Source: Curvularia sp. ZM96 (Eukaryota > Ascomycota > Dothideomycetes > Pleosporales > Pleosporaceae). From it: a stretch of DNA of 64,000 nucleotides. Below the pieces are notes generated by a model. The model was not told the DNA's origin. It did no database searches and worked only from the letters and a program-made list of their open reading frames with translations. The position numbers were made by a program, and so were the translations under genes. Positions 48,501 to 58,503 of this stretch are shown here, piece by piece. Each line of letters opens with the position of its first letter. The stretch's first letter is position 1. Location: positions 310,001-374,000 of the forward strand of contig JAJGBQ010000007.1 in assembly GCA_022457065.1 (NCBI GenBank), in the 5' to 3' direction.

Positions 48501-49693
48501 AGGGTTAGCCAAGAAATGGATAGGGTTGGGTCTGGGTCTTATATAAGCAGAACCCAACCCAACCCTACCCTACCCATTTGCCAGCCTAGAAGAGGAAGAG
48601 GAAGCGGAAGAAGAGGCAGAGTACCCACCTTCTTCTAGCAAATCTCTCATAGTATCTATATATATGCTGGGGAAAAAACAGGTATTCAGAAAAGACAGGG
48701 AGAGAAGTTACTTCTCGCCCTATGCTATTATTACAAAGAAGAGAAATTAGGAGAGAGATAGATCCATCAAGGCTGGGCTATGCAGAAACACATACACACT
48801 ACTTAATTCTAAGTTTTCCCTCATTTCTACTATAGTTGGTGGGTGCCCGTGACAGTTTGCTTTACCTTTGGCAGTCCCCAGTCCTCCTTTTCGACACATG
48901 CAAGACGTGCAGAAACCACAGCACTAGTACGAAGACCTATCAGAGTGAGAAATAAGATACTTTTTCCCCTGCTTTCATGCGTCCCTACACTTAAATGAAC
49001 CTCTGCAGTGTATGTGAATATCGCCACAGACGAGTTGCTTTTGCTTTTGCTTTCCTGAGATGCCGTCGCAATCAAGCTTGGTATGGACTAGATAGTCATG
49101 TACATTGTATCCTTCGTTCTTCAAGGGTAGTCTTGCTATTGTATGTCGTGGACAAGGTGTCATTGGTGGGTGTTGAGAGGCTAGTAATGAGTCCAGAGAG
49201 TAGTGCCAAAGGCAGCACAGAAGCAAACAATTATAATCAATGTATTTTCTTTCTATCTTCTTTACCACCAGTTCGCCTACAGCGATCAGCATTTTAAAAA
49301 TTGTCTCAAAAAACAAAATGGCTGGTCGCCCCCCAGCCTACCAAAAACCGAAAATAGAACGAATTTGCAGTCATAACCAATGCACACCTACACCGGAAGC
49401 TGCCGAGTCAAAGGTAAGCACTCATCTAGAGACAGCTATTCGTCTCACTGATATAAAAGCAAGTAGTCACAACCACCTCCGGCAAGTCATCATACATCAC
49501 ACCCAGTACGTTTAGATTATCATTGCGGTCATGTGGGCATCGTAGTGCTTGTATTTCTTTTTTACTTTCAACGTCCGCGGATATGCCGTCGCATAAGCGG
49601 ATTCCAACAACCCTGTTCTCTGTGTATTGGTATACTAGACTCCTACACGCAAGCAGTACATCCGGGATGATGCATACGGCATAGACGCGGTGT
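39598..49693. other. 10.1-kb gene-poor block
   Basis: No convincing CDS, tRNA or rRNA on either strand. Base composition is ordinary, so it is not an AT-isochore. There is a (CA)n tract at 40984-41028, a GGTAGG/AAGG simple-repeat zone at 47640-47680, and an inverted G-tract structure at 48456-48584 listed separately. The longest candidates (for example 44328-44717, 129 codons) lack family features. Long UTRs, noncoding transcripts, or very short-exon secreted proteins cannot be excluded. Confidence 0.5.
48456..48584. repeat. inverted element with opposing G-quadruplex-type tracts and a central TATATAA
   Basis: A 129-bp segment bounded by perfect 10-bp inverted ends (CTGGCAAATG at 48456-48465, CATTTGCCAG at 48575-48584). 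Inside on the left is a run of GGG triplets spaced by TT or TA (48482-48506), and on the right the complementary CCC runs (48551-48575). Between them is another GGG-rich stretch and TCTTATATAAGC, a palindromic TATA-like core. Purine-rich GAGGAAGAGG flanks both ends. It may be a small MITE-like element, a promoter or a structured regulatory region. Confidence 0.6.
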
Positions 49694-52326
49694 CTAGAAG
49701 TCCTGATCACCGCTTCCCGCAATGATCACATTGTTGACCTATGAGTTGGTTAGTCGTGTTGTGACATAGCAGAATGATGCAAAAACTATCAATGACTCCA
49801 ATGCCAGTGAAGACAAGCACGGGTAACACAGCCGACGTTGTATGCGTCGCATGTTACCGCATGCATGCAGCACTTGTGCGCCCCCAATCTTGCTTCCCCG
49901 CTTCCCCGACATTGCGCTTGAGTCAAAGCGGTAGTGCAAGGGATAGCCAGAGAAAAGCAAAGTCGCACAGGCCGAAGAAGAATAAAGAAGGGTTGTCGGA
50001 GAAGTATTCCGTGGTATGTTACGAAACACCAAAAGTTACAATACGCACCTTGAGTACCATGCGGCACAACTGTGTAGCGAGCAGGAGCTGTTGTCGCTTA
50101 GAGATCAGGGGGTCGATAACAAAGTGCTCCTTCATATCTGCAAACGCCACGTTAGTCATGATCCTTGATATCGAACTGCCAACGCGGCCCACGCCGCTGT
50201 GAATAGAAGTGACAGCAAGGTGCGGAGGTTTCAGATGACCTTCTCGTCTCCACCTGTGGTGGTATCATGCCAGCGCAGCAGTCGCCGCGTGGGGGATCGT
50301 ACCACCCCACCCCCACAGTGGCGTCCATGGAGGTGATGCACTGCGCAAAACATCTCCACCAAACACCATGGGTCATCCAGGCTTCGCTGAGTAGCGGTGA
50401 AGACTGAAGAATGCAGGTGGTGCTGAAACGAGAAGGGTGCATTGATTACGACAAACACTAGAGAAGGAGCACTTACCATTGGAGCCCGTCTGCATGCAGT
50501 CGACACCTAACCGGTAGTTCTTTTCCTTAGCTTGTCGGGACTTGATGTTGGCAAGTGTCTCGATTGGGCTGAGACCGGAGTTCTCAGCCAATGCCATGGG
50601 TACTGCGTCTAAGGCTTCGGCAAAAGCACGCATCGCGTATTGCTCAAGACCGGGAGTCTGCCAAAACGTTAGCTCCTAACAATACCTAGTACTAAGCGAG
50701 TCTTGTTCACCTTTACTGCGGCATCCTCGACGGCAAGCGAGCATGCCACTTCCGCCGCACCTCCACCGTACACGATGCGGTTGTCTCGCACTAAATTGCG
50801 GACGACGCAGAGAGCATCGTGCAGCGACCGCTTGGCCTCGTCGATGAGCATCTTGTTGCTGCCGCGAACAAAGACTGTGACGGCTCTTGTGTTTGCACAT
50901 TCCTCGATGACCAGCATCTTGTCTCTTGTAGTTCCAAATGTCAACTCGCGAACAATACCGGCGCTTCCTAGCTTCTCCGCGCTGAGATCTTCGAATCTTG
51001 GTACGATGCGGCCGTTGGTCGCAATGGCAATCAACTCGATTTCGGGGCCTCCTACCCATCGCACAGCGGGGAGCTGGTTTGTGAGAAGAAGGTGGTTCGC
51101 CTCGTCATCGAAACCCCATTGACATATTACTACGTTGGCACCAGTGTTTTTGATCTGCTCAATCATCTCGGTGAACTTGCCCGATTCGTAGGTCTGCAAC
51201 TTCTTGAATTCCTCGACGCTGGTGATGTCGAGCTTGTGCTTGGTCTTGGGCTTGGGAGGCTCGAATGCGCAGGTCAAGATGGCGAGTTTGGCGTCCTTGA
51301 CCTCGGAAGGCATCTGGGGATGGGAGAAGTCCTTATCTATTATGACACCCTTGACGAGGAGTGTATCTTCCAGTGATCCACCGACTTTGCCGTCGACCTT
51401 GATGAGCTCAAAGTCGACATCTTTCCGCTCCAGGTCTGCTACCGATAGCACGGCGTCTACGGCGATGTTGGCGAACTGGTCGTGTGCTTTTGAAACAATC
51501 TTGCTGCCCAAACTGGTCTTTGCCACCCTGAATAGCTCTTCGGTGTTTTCCCGGGAGAAGTTGATCTCATCGCTGACCTCGTCCAGCTTGGCCACGGCGA
51601 CCTCACACGCCTGGTCGTAGCCGTCTGCTATCCGAATTGGGTGGATGCCCTTGTCAATGAGGTCGGCGGCTTGCTCGAGAAGAGCTCCTGCCAACACTAC
51701 AACACCTGTTGTTCCGTCACCGATCTCGTCGTCCTGGGACTTTGACAGCTCGACTAGTAGCTTTGCAACGTGGTTGGAGATTTCCATCTGGGAGAGAATC
51801 GTGGCGCCGTCGTTGGTAACGGTGATGTCTCCGTCGGGCGAAATAAGGATCTTGTCTAGTCCTCGTGGTCCCTGGACTCCATTAGTTTATTTCTGGTCTG
51901 CCTACATGTCCAGTAATGCTGCGCACCAGAGAACTCTTGACAATGTTGGCGACCGTCTTCGCGGCCAGAATGTGGGACTTGACAGCTTCGTTGCCATGTT
52001 GTCTCTGCTTCTTGCCCTGACTGTCCCATGTGTTAGCCCCAGTGTATCCTCAAAAGCCTTCCCGTTCCATGTCCAGTGCTCCACGTACTCTCTGACAATG
52101 ATGAATGGTCTGCCCGACTCATCTTTCATCACCTGCGCTGCAATCCATGGTGTTAGCCGCTGGGTCTACGGTTTCGGGGAGACGGTGGTTTGGAAATCGG
52201 CCTGGAGGCATACCGTTGGAAAGATCGACCTCTGTAGTCACTAGAATTAGTGTATGTTCGCTAGTAAAGTTGGCTATAAAGAGTGAAGTGAAGCTCTTGC
52301 AGCCTGCACAACTTACGCATCGCCAT
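49694..52326 (-). CDS. CCT5: TRiC/CCT chaperonin epsilon subunit
   Basis: Predicted CCT5 subunit of the cytosolic ring chaperonin that folds actin, tubulin and WD40 proteins by ATP hydrolysis; 548 aa, the usual length. Eight exons: 52317-52326, 52214-52231, 52089-52137, 51927-52020, 50711-51871, 50477-50657, 50049-50137 and 49694-49738. Joined, they give MAMQVDLSNAQVMKDESGRP, IIVRDQGKKQRQHGNEAVKS, LGPRGLDKILISPDGD, the ATP-site motifs NDGATIL and GDGTTGVVVLAGALL, then VYGGGAAEVACSLAVEDAAV, LAENSGLSPIE and the epsilon-type tail FVIDPLISKRQQLLLATQL. Exons 1 and 2 are only 10 and 18 nt, but every junction is GT-AG and in phase. The last two introns are 339 and 310 nt, unusually long for this window. 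Divergent from HP1. Confidence 0.95.
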
Positions 52327-52708
52327 GGTGAAATTACAGCCGGCTCACAAAGCCCTTTTTCAAGTCTTTGCAAGAAGCTAGAATCTGGAAGTACACACGA
52401 GAAGGGTCGCGGGTATGTTAGCAGTGAGGGGTGGTGGGGTCCGTCCAAACAGCTCGCATGTCTTGAAATTTCCCCGGCCAGGGCTTGGCATGGGCGCGCA
52501 CGGCCGCCCGTCGCGAACGCGCGCGCCTCCGCTGCTCGGCCTTTGGATGGAACCGCAGTCACCTTTGCGCATTGCCTGGCCACAACGCTTGCCTACCGTT
52601 GTCCGCTATCGCCTACAACCGGCTCCTCTCACTCAACTTGTCCCGAGCTTGCGAGGCCATTCGCACTCCTGCATCATCAGTCGTCATTACTAGCGACTGC
52701 AGAACACC
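52327..52708. promoter_or_regulatory. bidirectional promoter between CCT5 and HP1
   Basis: 382 bp separate the two start codons. The region contains a GC-rich core (GCGCGCACGG and CGAACGCGCGCGCC near 52495-52525). No TATA box is obvious. Shared control is inferred from layout only. Confidence 0.55.
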
Positions 52709-53683
52709 ATGCCGCGTGAGTTGCGCCGACCTGCTTGTCTGGCCATTGCATGAATTTCAGCAACTGACTCTCGCATAGCTGCGCTCAGCGACCACGAGTC
52801 TTCGGGATCCGAGGATGTGCCCCCAAGAGTTGAGGCAAAGAAGCCAATAGCTCAACCAGCGCCGAAAGACGACGAAGACGAAGACGATGACGACAGCGAG
52901 GTCGCAGAGGACGAGTACGCGCATATCAGTCTGGTCCGCATCGCCTTGCGCTGACAATGCGACAGATATGTGGTTGAGGCAATCCGCGGGCATCGCTTTC
53001 ACAAAGTGGGCAACATGGTCCCTCCCAGACGCGCAACGCTGACAGTGACAGGGTGTTCTCCAATTCGATGTCAAATGGGAAGGATACGATGACCCCAAGG
53101 ACCGGACTTGGGAGACGGAGGACAACATGTATGTCACAGTTGCTTTTGTCTGGTGGAGCCAACATTAACGAATGCAGGGAGGGTGCTATTGACGTTTTGA
53201 ACGAATACTTTGACAGTATTGGCGGTCGCCCCGAGCCAAAAGGCCAGAAACGCAAGGGCCGACCATCAGTTTCGGGCGCCAAATCCGGATCGGAGACTCC
53301 TTCAACAACCACCAAGCGTGCGAAACAAGACAAGGCTCCCAAGGTAGCGAAGGCGTCATGGAGCCCACCACCGGGTTCTTGGGAACACGATGTTAGCTAT
53401 GTCGATACAGTCGAGGAAATGCGCGACCCTAAGACGGGCAAGCTGGGCAGATTTGCCTATCTCATCTGGAACAACCAGCAAAAGACACAACATCCCCTCC
53501 AGCACGTTTACCAAAAATGCCCGCAAAAGGTACATTCTTCACGGCGCCATGTGATACGAACCTCTTGCTAACGTTTCGCAGATGCTGCAGTACTACGAAA
53601 GCCACCTTGTCTTTACACATACCGAGGATGAGGACCTGAATGGTGACCAGAATACGAATGACGCTATGCAGACAGAGGATTAA
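52709..53683 (+). CDS. heterochromatin protein 1 (chromo plus chromoshadow)
   Basis: Predicted HP1 orthologue (HepA/Swi6 type), 237 aa, reading H3K9 methylation and compacting heterochromatin. Exons: 52709-52715, 52779-52914, 52966-53005, 53052-53128, 53178-53529 and 53582-53683, all GT-AG with frame kept; exon 1 is only 7 nt. After an acidic N-terminus (DDEDEDDDDSEVAEDE) the chromodomain starts with YVVEAIRGHRFHK and GVLQFDVKWEGYDDPKDRTW; the aromatic cage would be Tyr49, Trp70 and Tyr73. A basic hinge (GQKRKGRPS, TTKRAKQDKA) leads to the chromoshadow domain (about 145-225: WEHDVSYVDTVEEM, RFAYLIWNN, MLQYYESHLVF). HP1 in this group links to silencing of RIP-mutated repeats. Divergent from CCT5. 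Confidence 0.95.
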
Positions 53684-54862
53684 CTTGCATCAAGGTGAAT
53701 AAAATACGCAGTCGAGCACAATACCTACCTTCCACTACCACGCTACGCCGCCGGTGACTCTGCTCCACCAAAGCTTCTCGAAGATATACTCTCGAAACCA
53801 GCTCTCCTCCCGTGCTCATCATCGGACCTGCACAAGAGATCAAGTCTCCAAGCGTATCTCCAATCACTCCTAAAAGAACCGATTCTTCTGACCAGGTTAC
53901 TCCGGAAACTTTCTTTGCATATCCTCAGCACCCACATGGTCTTTGACGGCCAGGGGGTTGATTTCAGTTTGTTTAGTTGTCTATTCACGTGCATTGGGAT
54001 GGTACGGCGTACGTAAGGGGCAAATACTCGCATGGAGTTCTTTGGAAAAGTTCAACCGGACCTCAAGAGAGGGCTTTCTTTTTGCATCTATGTGGACATA
54101 GACACGGCGCAGTTTGGATGCAGCTTTACCTTGGGCAGGGCCAAGGATTTTCTTTCTTATCTTTGTACTTATCAATACCGATATTAGGATTTCAAACACA
54201 TGGCGTCATCTTGTTACATGCATGAGAAATTGGACATAGCACAAGAAAAATGCCTGATGTATGGGTTAGCCTCCCTTACAACGGCCATTGTTGTGGACAA
54301 GCATGAAAACCCAGCCAGCTTTCAATCACACGTAGTTATATGCAATCATTCATGTTCAATCAGATTCGATTTCAATTCCGATGCTCTCTCTCCAAAAACG
54401 TTACGGGTATATATCTTCCCGTCCACGGTCTCACAACATGTAGACCACATGGACTCTTTCTTTTCCAACCCCATTATCCCTCTTCATGTAACCATCTCGT
54501 AACAGCTCCTTTGCGTAAGAATACTCCATAGCCCATATATTTCCAGGCTAGTCCCCTTACAAAAAACACAAGATAGAACCCAACAAACGCCCAAGCCCAT
54601 GCAAATGCAAGCCCATATATGGCAATCGCAAATAAAAAAAGACGTCGTTCTCCACATCTCCACATCTCGTTGCGTGCGTCGTTCATATGTCGTCGTTGAT
54701 CAAATATACACGTTTCCGCTCGTTCGTTTCGTGCATGTCGTCTCTCTCCACCCACAGCCCCCTATACCACCACTACAGCAGTGATAGGTAGGACGGCGCA
54801 GGTAAACGGAGAGACAGAAGGTCGAAGAAAAAAAGGACAAGGGCGGGTTTTCACGTCCTCAG
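53684..54862. other. convergent intergenic region
   Basis: 1.18 kb between the 3' ends of HP1 (+) and the microprotein gene (-). Frames up to 100 codons exist but lack features. It probably carries long 3' UTRs. Confidence 0.55.
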
Positions 54863-55006
54863 TTACGCCTCAGTCATATCTGAGACAGAAGACGCGGTGC
54901 CGCCGACGGCCATGCGCGTTTGCAGGTAGTAGATGCCGTAGGCGATTGCGGCGATGAGGATGAAGAGGATGAGGATGATGAGGAAGATGACGATGTTGCG
55001 CTGCAT
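54863..55006 (-). CDS. single-pass membrane microprotein (47 aa)
   Basis: A short ORF of 48 codons including stop, from ATG at 55006 to TAA at 54863-54865, without an intron inside. It begins MQRNIVIFLIILILFILIAA, continues IAYGIYYLQTRMAVGG, and ends in a polar tail TASSVSDMTEA. The layout is: two to four charged/polar residues, a strongly hydrophobic helix of about 24 residues, a basic YYLQTR border and an acidic Ser-rich tail. That suggests a tail- or signal-anchored ER, mitochondrial or plasma-membrane microprotein. The opposite frame gives low-complexity His/Pro/Arg text, and codons here are C-rich at third positions (ATC, CTC), which supports this strand. No family recognised. Confidence 0.65.
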   Translation of the reverse strand: MQRNIVIFLIILILFILIAAIAYGIYYLQTRMAVGGTASSVSDMTEA

Positions 55007-56111
55007 TTTGGCGAAGTTTGCTTTGCTTGCTCGTTGGGAGAAGAGTGAGTTGTTGTGTGAGAGAAAAAGACGGTGTGGATGTTGTTGGAGTCGGAAGTCG
55101 GTGTATAGACAAGTACTGCGGAGATTGTTAGCTAAATGTGCTTCGAGTTGTCTTGACGGGTAAATAAGAAAAAATGTATGCGCACTGCGTAATTCGGATT
55201 CTTCCGTTCTTCTCTTCTATTGCGCTTAAATTGCGATAGAGAATTGATGTCCGAATGGAAAAGAGAATGGGTTGCTTTGGTCGCAATTGACAACGCAGCA
55301 AGAGTATGGGTCCAAGCTCAGTCTAAGGTGTGTTCCGGGGAAGGTAAACCTTGAGATGCCAATCGCCAACAAAGACGAATTGTATAGGTGCTGAAGATGG
55401 ATGAACGATATAGTATCGGAGTGGAATGTTTTGGTGTAATGAGAATTTTTCTAGGACCATGGGAGTAGGTGATGCGGCTACTTTTGTACAGACGTGGCAG
55501 GGTGCGTGCACATCCAGGTGGTTGGGCGCGGCCATGGCTCGGAGGGGCTGGGGAACACTGCGTGGCTGGCGAGGCTGGACCCGAAACCTACCAAAGTTGA
55601 AAAAGGATAGTGTTGGGAGATTTGGCGGCGGTGGGTGACGTTGCGGAAAGGCGTGTTACTTGATTTTTTTTTCCGGCTCCTTGGTCGCCTTGAATCTGGT
55701 AGTCAGGAACAGGGTGCGCGTGTTGCGTGGGGTGCTGCGGTGATGCGCGATCACGTGCCTGGTGCTTGGCGCGTTGAGTGTAAGCCACCATACTACAAAT
55801 ACGTTCTGAAGGGCACCATCATTCAACGCGAATCCCCAATGGGACTCTCACGAGCTCTTCCGATATATAATTTTATAAGAACAAACTTTTGGAACGCTCC
55901 GTATTCGCAAATCCAGTCTATTGCAACAAGAGGGTATACATACAACCACTTGCCTCCTCAGAGGCGTGTTCTAACCGCCACTCTGCCCCACCACCAAGAC
56001 ACTGCGAGCCTCCGTCTTGCATCCACAAATAACACCACCAACTCCATCATTTTGCCTAACGTGTAGCCTCATTGCAAGCACGAGTCAAATACAAAGATCC
56101 AATAAAATAGC
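55007..56111. other. intergenic region upstream of the microprotein gene
   Basis: 1.1 kb containing the presumed promoter and 5' UTR of the microprotein gene and the 3' flank of the GT31-like gene. A GTACTTG-type donor-like site near 55115 on the minus side could belong to a 5' UTR intron. No further gene recognised. Confidence 0.5.
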
Positions 56112-57989
56112 CTACTGGTAAAACCTCCACTCTATCTTCTTGCATTCCCACTCCTTCTTGGCCTTGTTTATCCTGTCAGTCATCCATCCGCTCTTCCACC
56201 GCCCGTCTCCAACTATACCACCCAGCCGTATCACTTTGCCAAGGTGGCACTCTCCATCTCCGTCTTTCAGGTATCGCCATTGCATACAATCCTCAACTTC
56301 CTCGCACGTCTTTTGGCACGCGTCGGCGCTATCAGCGGCGTTGGGGTATTTCCCGGGGATCTTGTCCCAGTTGGGCGGCTCTTTCTTGTCTTCTCGTTTT
56401 TGGGGTTGAGGCTGAGGTTGCGTCTCGTGAGTGCCGGGAGTCTGGAGGATTTCGTCCTTGTGCTCCTTCATTAGGTCTTCCTTTTTCGGTTCATCCTGCC
56501 ATTGGGGATGTATTTCTGCCTCTTTGAGCGCTTCTTGCTTCCTCCGCTCCTCTTCGTCTTCCTGCTGTTTGGCCTTCTGCGCCTCGTCTTTGATCTGCTG
56601 CTGTCTGCCCGCTGGTGCAGTAATCTTCGCATCCTCACTCATGTTATCCCAGTCGTCCTTTTGGGTGTCAAGGTGTGGCACCAAATGGTCCTGGAATGCG
56701 TCCCGGAACAGATACGGCGTCTTCCAGCCCTTCTCGCTGGTCCATTTCTTCTCGAGTTCCCATTGCCAATTGAGCTGCTCTGCGTTGCCCCCATGCCATG
56801 AGATTGCCGGTGCGCACCAAACCCTCTTGGTATAGTCAAGACTGTTGGGCTGCTCGGTCTGGAGAAGAGGCCACGAGGAGTAGAATTCGACATGTGCGTC
56901 TGCCATGGCCCTTGCCAACATGAGGTCTCCGCAGCACTCTTTTGCAGTGGCTGGCTCCCACTTGCTAGTGTACAGCTCGTCATAAGACTTGACAAATCTC
57001 CGCAGGGCGCCCTGAGAAATCATGATGCCTGGACTGCGCTGCGCCGACTGAGTTCCAGAGATAAAAGCGGGGGCCCCGCTGTAGTAGGGTATCCGGTAAT
57101 CCAGTCTGCCGAGCCACTGCAACAAGTTGGTCCAGCTCAAAGCAGTCTCTTCCTCGATGAAGACGATGAACCTAGCATTGGGGTTCATGTGGTATGCTCG
57201 GTACACCATTGGGAGCATCTTCCACTTGTCTAGCTCTTTCAGCTTCGCCGCATCTGGCTTGTGTCCGGCATCCGCACGCATGACTTGGTACTCTTGGAAT
57301 TGATCGCTCAATTGTTCGTTCTCAAATTTGACGTCGTGGCTAACAGCACTGAGCGCATCGTATACCTTGTGGCCCTCAAACTCGCCCTCGTGATCGCTGA
57401 AAATGGCAAAGGTAGGTACGCAGGAAAGCAAGGTGTGGAGTTGGGTCTTGACTTTTGCAATATCGGCCTTTGATGTCTTCAGCACCACCATGACATGTTC
57501 TGCCTGCGCAAGGTTTCGACAGTGCTCTTCCACAACTTGCGTCGACGGAGGCGGAATGGCGGCCGCAGTAGGTTCGTATATCGTATTGTCATCAGCGCTC
57601 TTGGAGGCGGCGATTTTGTGGGTGAGAAGTGTAGAGGGTGCAGCAGGCGCGTTTCCCTTGTCCTCCCATCGTCCACCGTCCTCTTCAAACTCGGCCACGC
57701 CAGTTATGGTAGGCGAAGGGGCTGCTTGTCCCTTGGAGCCTTGTTTCGCGTTGTCATCCCATCGATGGCCATCCGGCTCGACGGGTCGATCTCCTGCGAC
57801 TGTCGCGTGTGTCTCGAGAGCAGGCGGCGGGATGATAGGGTCGGTATGTACGTTCTTGTGCTCATAATGGTCTATTACAGGAACTTCTGGCTGACCGGAC
57901 TGAGCCGGAAGCCCGAATGTCCAGAGGAAGGTTAACAGCGAGAAGGCGACGGCGATGATGGCGAGCCGGGAGGGGGTGATGGCCGGCAT
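56112..57989 (-). CDS. GT31-like type II membrane glycosyltransferase with PAN-like tail
   Basis: Predicted 625-aa single-exon protein. The N-terminus is a type II anchor (LAIIAVAFSLLTFLWTFGLPA), then a long Pro/Ala-rich luminal stem. The catalytic-like region (about 150-450) has CVPTFAIFSDHEGEFEG, KWKMLPMVYRAYHMNPNARF, IVFIEEETALSWTNLLQWLG, YYSGAPAFISG and a CCGDLMLARAM stretch, resembling fungal GT31/DUF604 (Fringe-like) enzymes. Where that family usually shows an acidic DxD-type site (for example ExDT), this one reads EEET. A charged Gln/Glu/Lys linker (about 480-570) leads to a C-terminal module with Cys spaced as CQKTCEEVEDC and CHLGKVIRLG, like a PAN/apple domain. Likely Golgi or secreted-pathway glycan modification; donor and acceptor unknown. 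Confidence 0.75.
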   Translation of the reverse strand: MPAITPSRLAIIAVAFSLLTFLWTFGLPAQSGQPEVPVIDHYEHKNVHTDPIIPPPALETHATVAGDRPVEPDGHRWDDNAKQGSKGQAAPSPTITGVAEFEEDGGRWEDKGNAPAAPSTLLTHKIAASKSADDNTIYEPTAAAIPPPSTQVVEEHCRNLAQAEHVMVVLKTSKADIAKVKTQLHTLLSCVPTFAIFSDHEGEFEGHKVYDALSAVSHDVKFENEQLSDQFQEYQVMRADAGHKPDAAKLKELDKWKMLPMVYRAYHMNPNARFIVFIEEETALSWTNLLQWLGRLDYRIPYYSGAPAFISGTQSAQRSPGIMISQGALRRFVKSYDELYTSKWEPATAKECCGDLMLARAMADAHVEFYSSWPLLQTEQPNSLDYTKRVWCAPAISWHGGNAEQLNWQWELEKKWTSEKGWKTPYLFRDAFQDHLVPHLDTQKDDWDNMSEDAKITAPAGRQQQIKDEAQKAKQQEDEEERRKQEALKEAEIHPQWQDEPKKEDLMKEHKDEILQTPGTHETQPQPQPQKREDKKEPPNWDKIPGKYPNAADSADACQKTCEEVEDCMQWRYLKDGDGECHLGKVIRLGGIVGDGRWKSGWMTDRINKAKKEWECKKIEWRFYQ

Positions 57990-58503
57990 CGCGAGGACAG
58001 GGGCTCAGCGGCCGGATGTCGAATGTTTGGTCTGTTGAGTGCGGTATTCAGTGCATTCGAGTGTTGTGTCGTATTCAAGGGGCGGAAAGGGGCATCATGG
58101 CCGTGGTGATCGCCGGAGTCGCGAATGCCCCTCTGAAAGCGATGGTGCTAGGGACGGGTGCATGAGGCGGTGCCCTAGGCCAGTCGGCCCCTTGGCTATG
58201 GCGCTCGGTCTCAATGGTGCGCCTACGCCATGTCTACCGACAAGGACCGGCACTCGTATCCCGTAAAAAAAGCTTGCTACGTGTTCTTGCTTAACTATGT
58301 AGATCGTATCTTTAATTAAAAAGCAAACTCCACTCTTGCAATAGGCACATATCCAGAACGCAAAATGCCAGTGAAGACAGGACTTTGCCAGAAGACCTCG
58401 CCACCAGCGGTGGTCGGTATTTACTGAGCGTGAGCAGCTGTCGAAACATGTCAGATTTTAGTCTTTGTCTCGACAAGATAACAATTTAACCAAAATCCAT
58501 GTA
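57990..58503. other. intergenic gap
   Basis: 514 bp between two minus-strand genes: promoter of the GT31-like gene and 3' flank of the next one. Nothing else seen. Confidence 0.6.
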
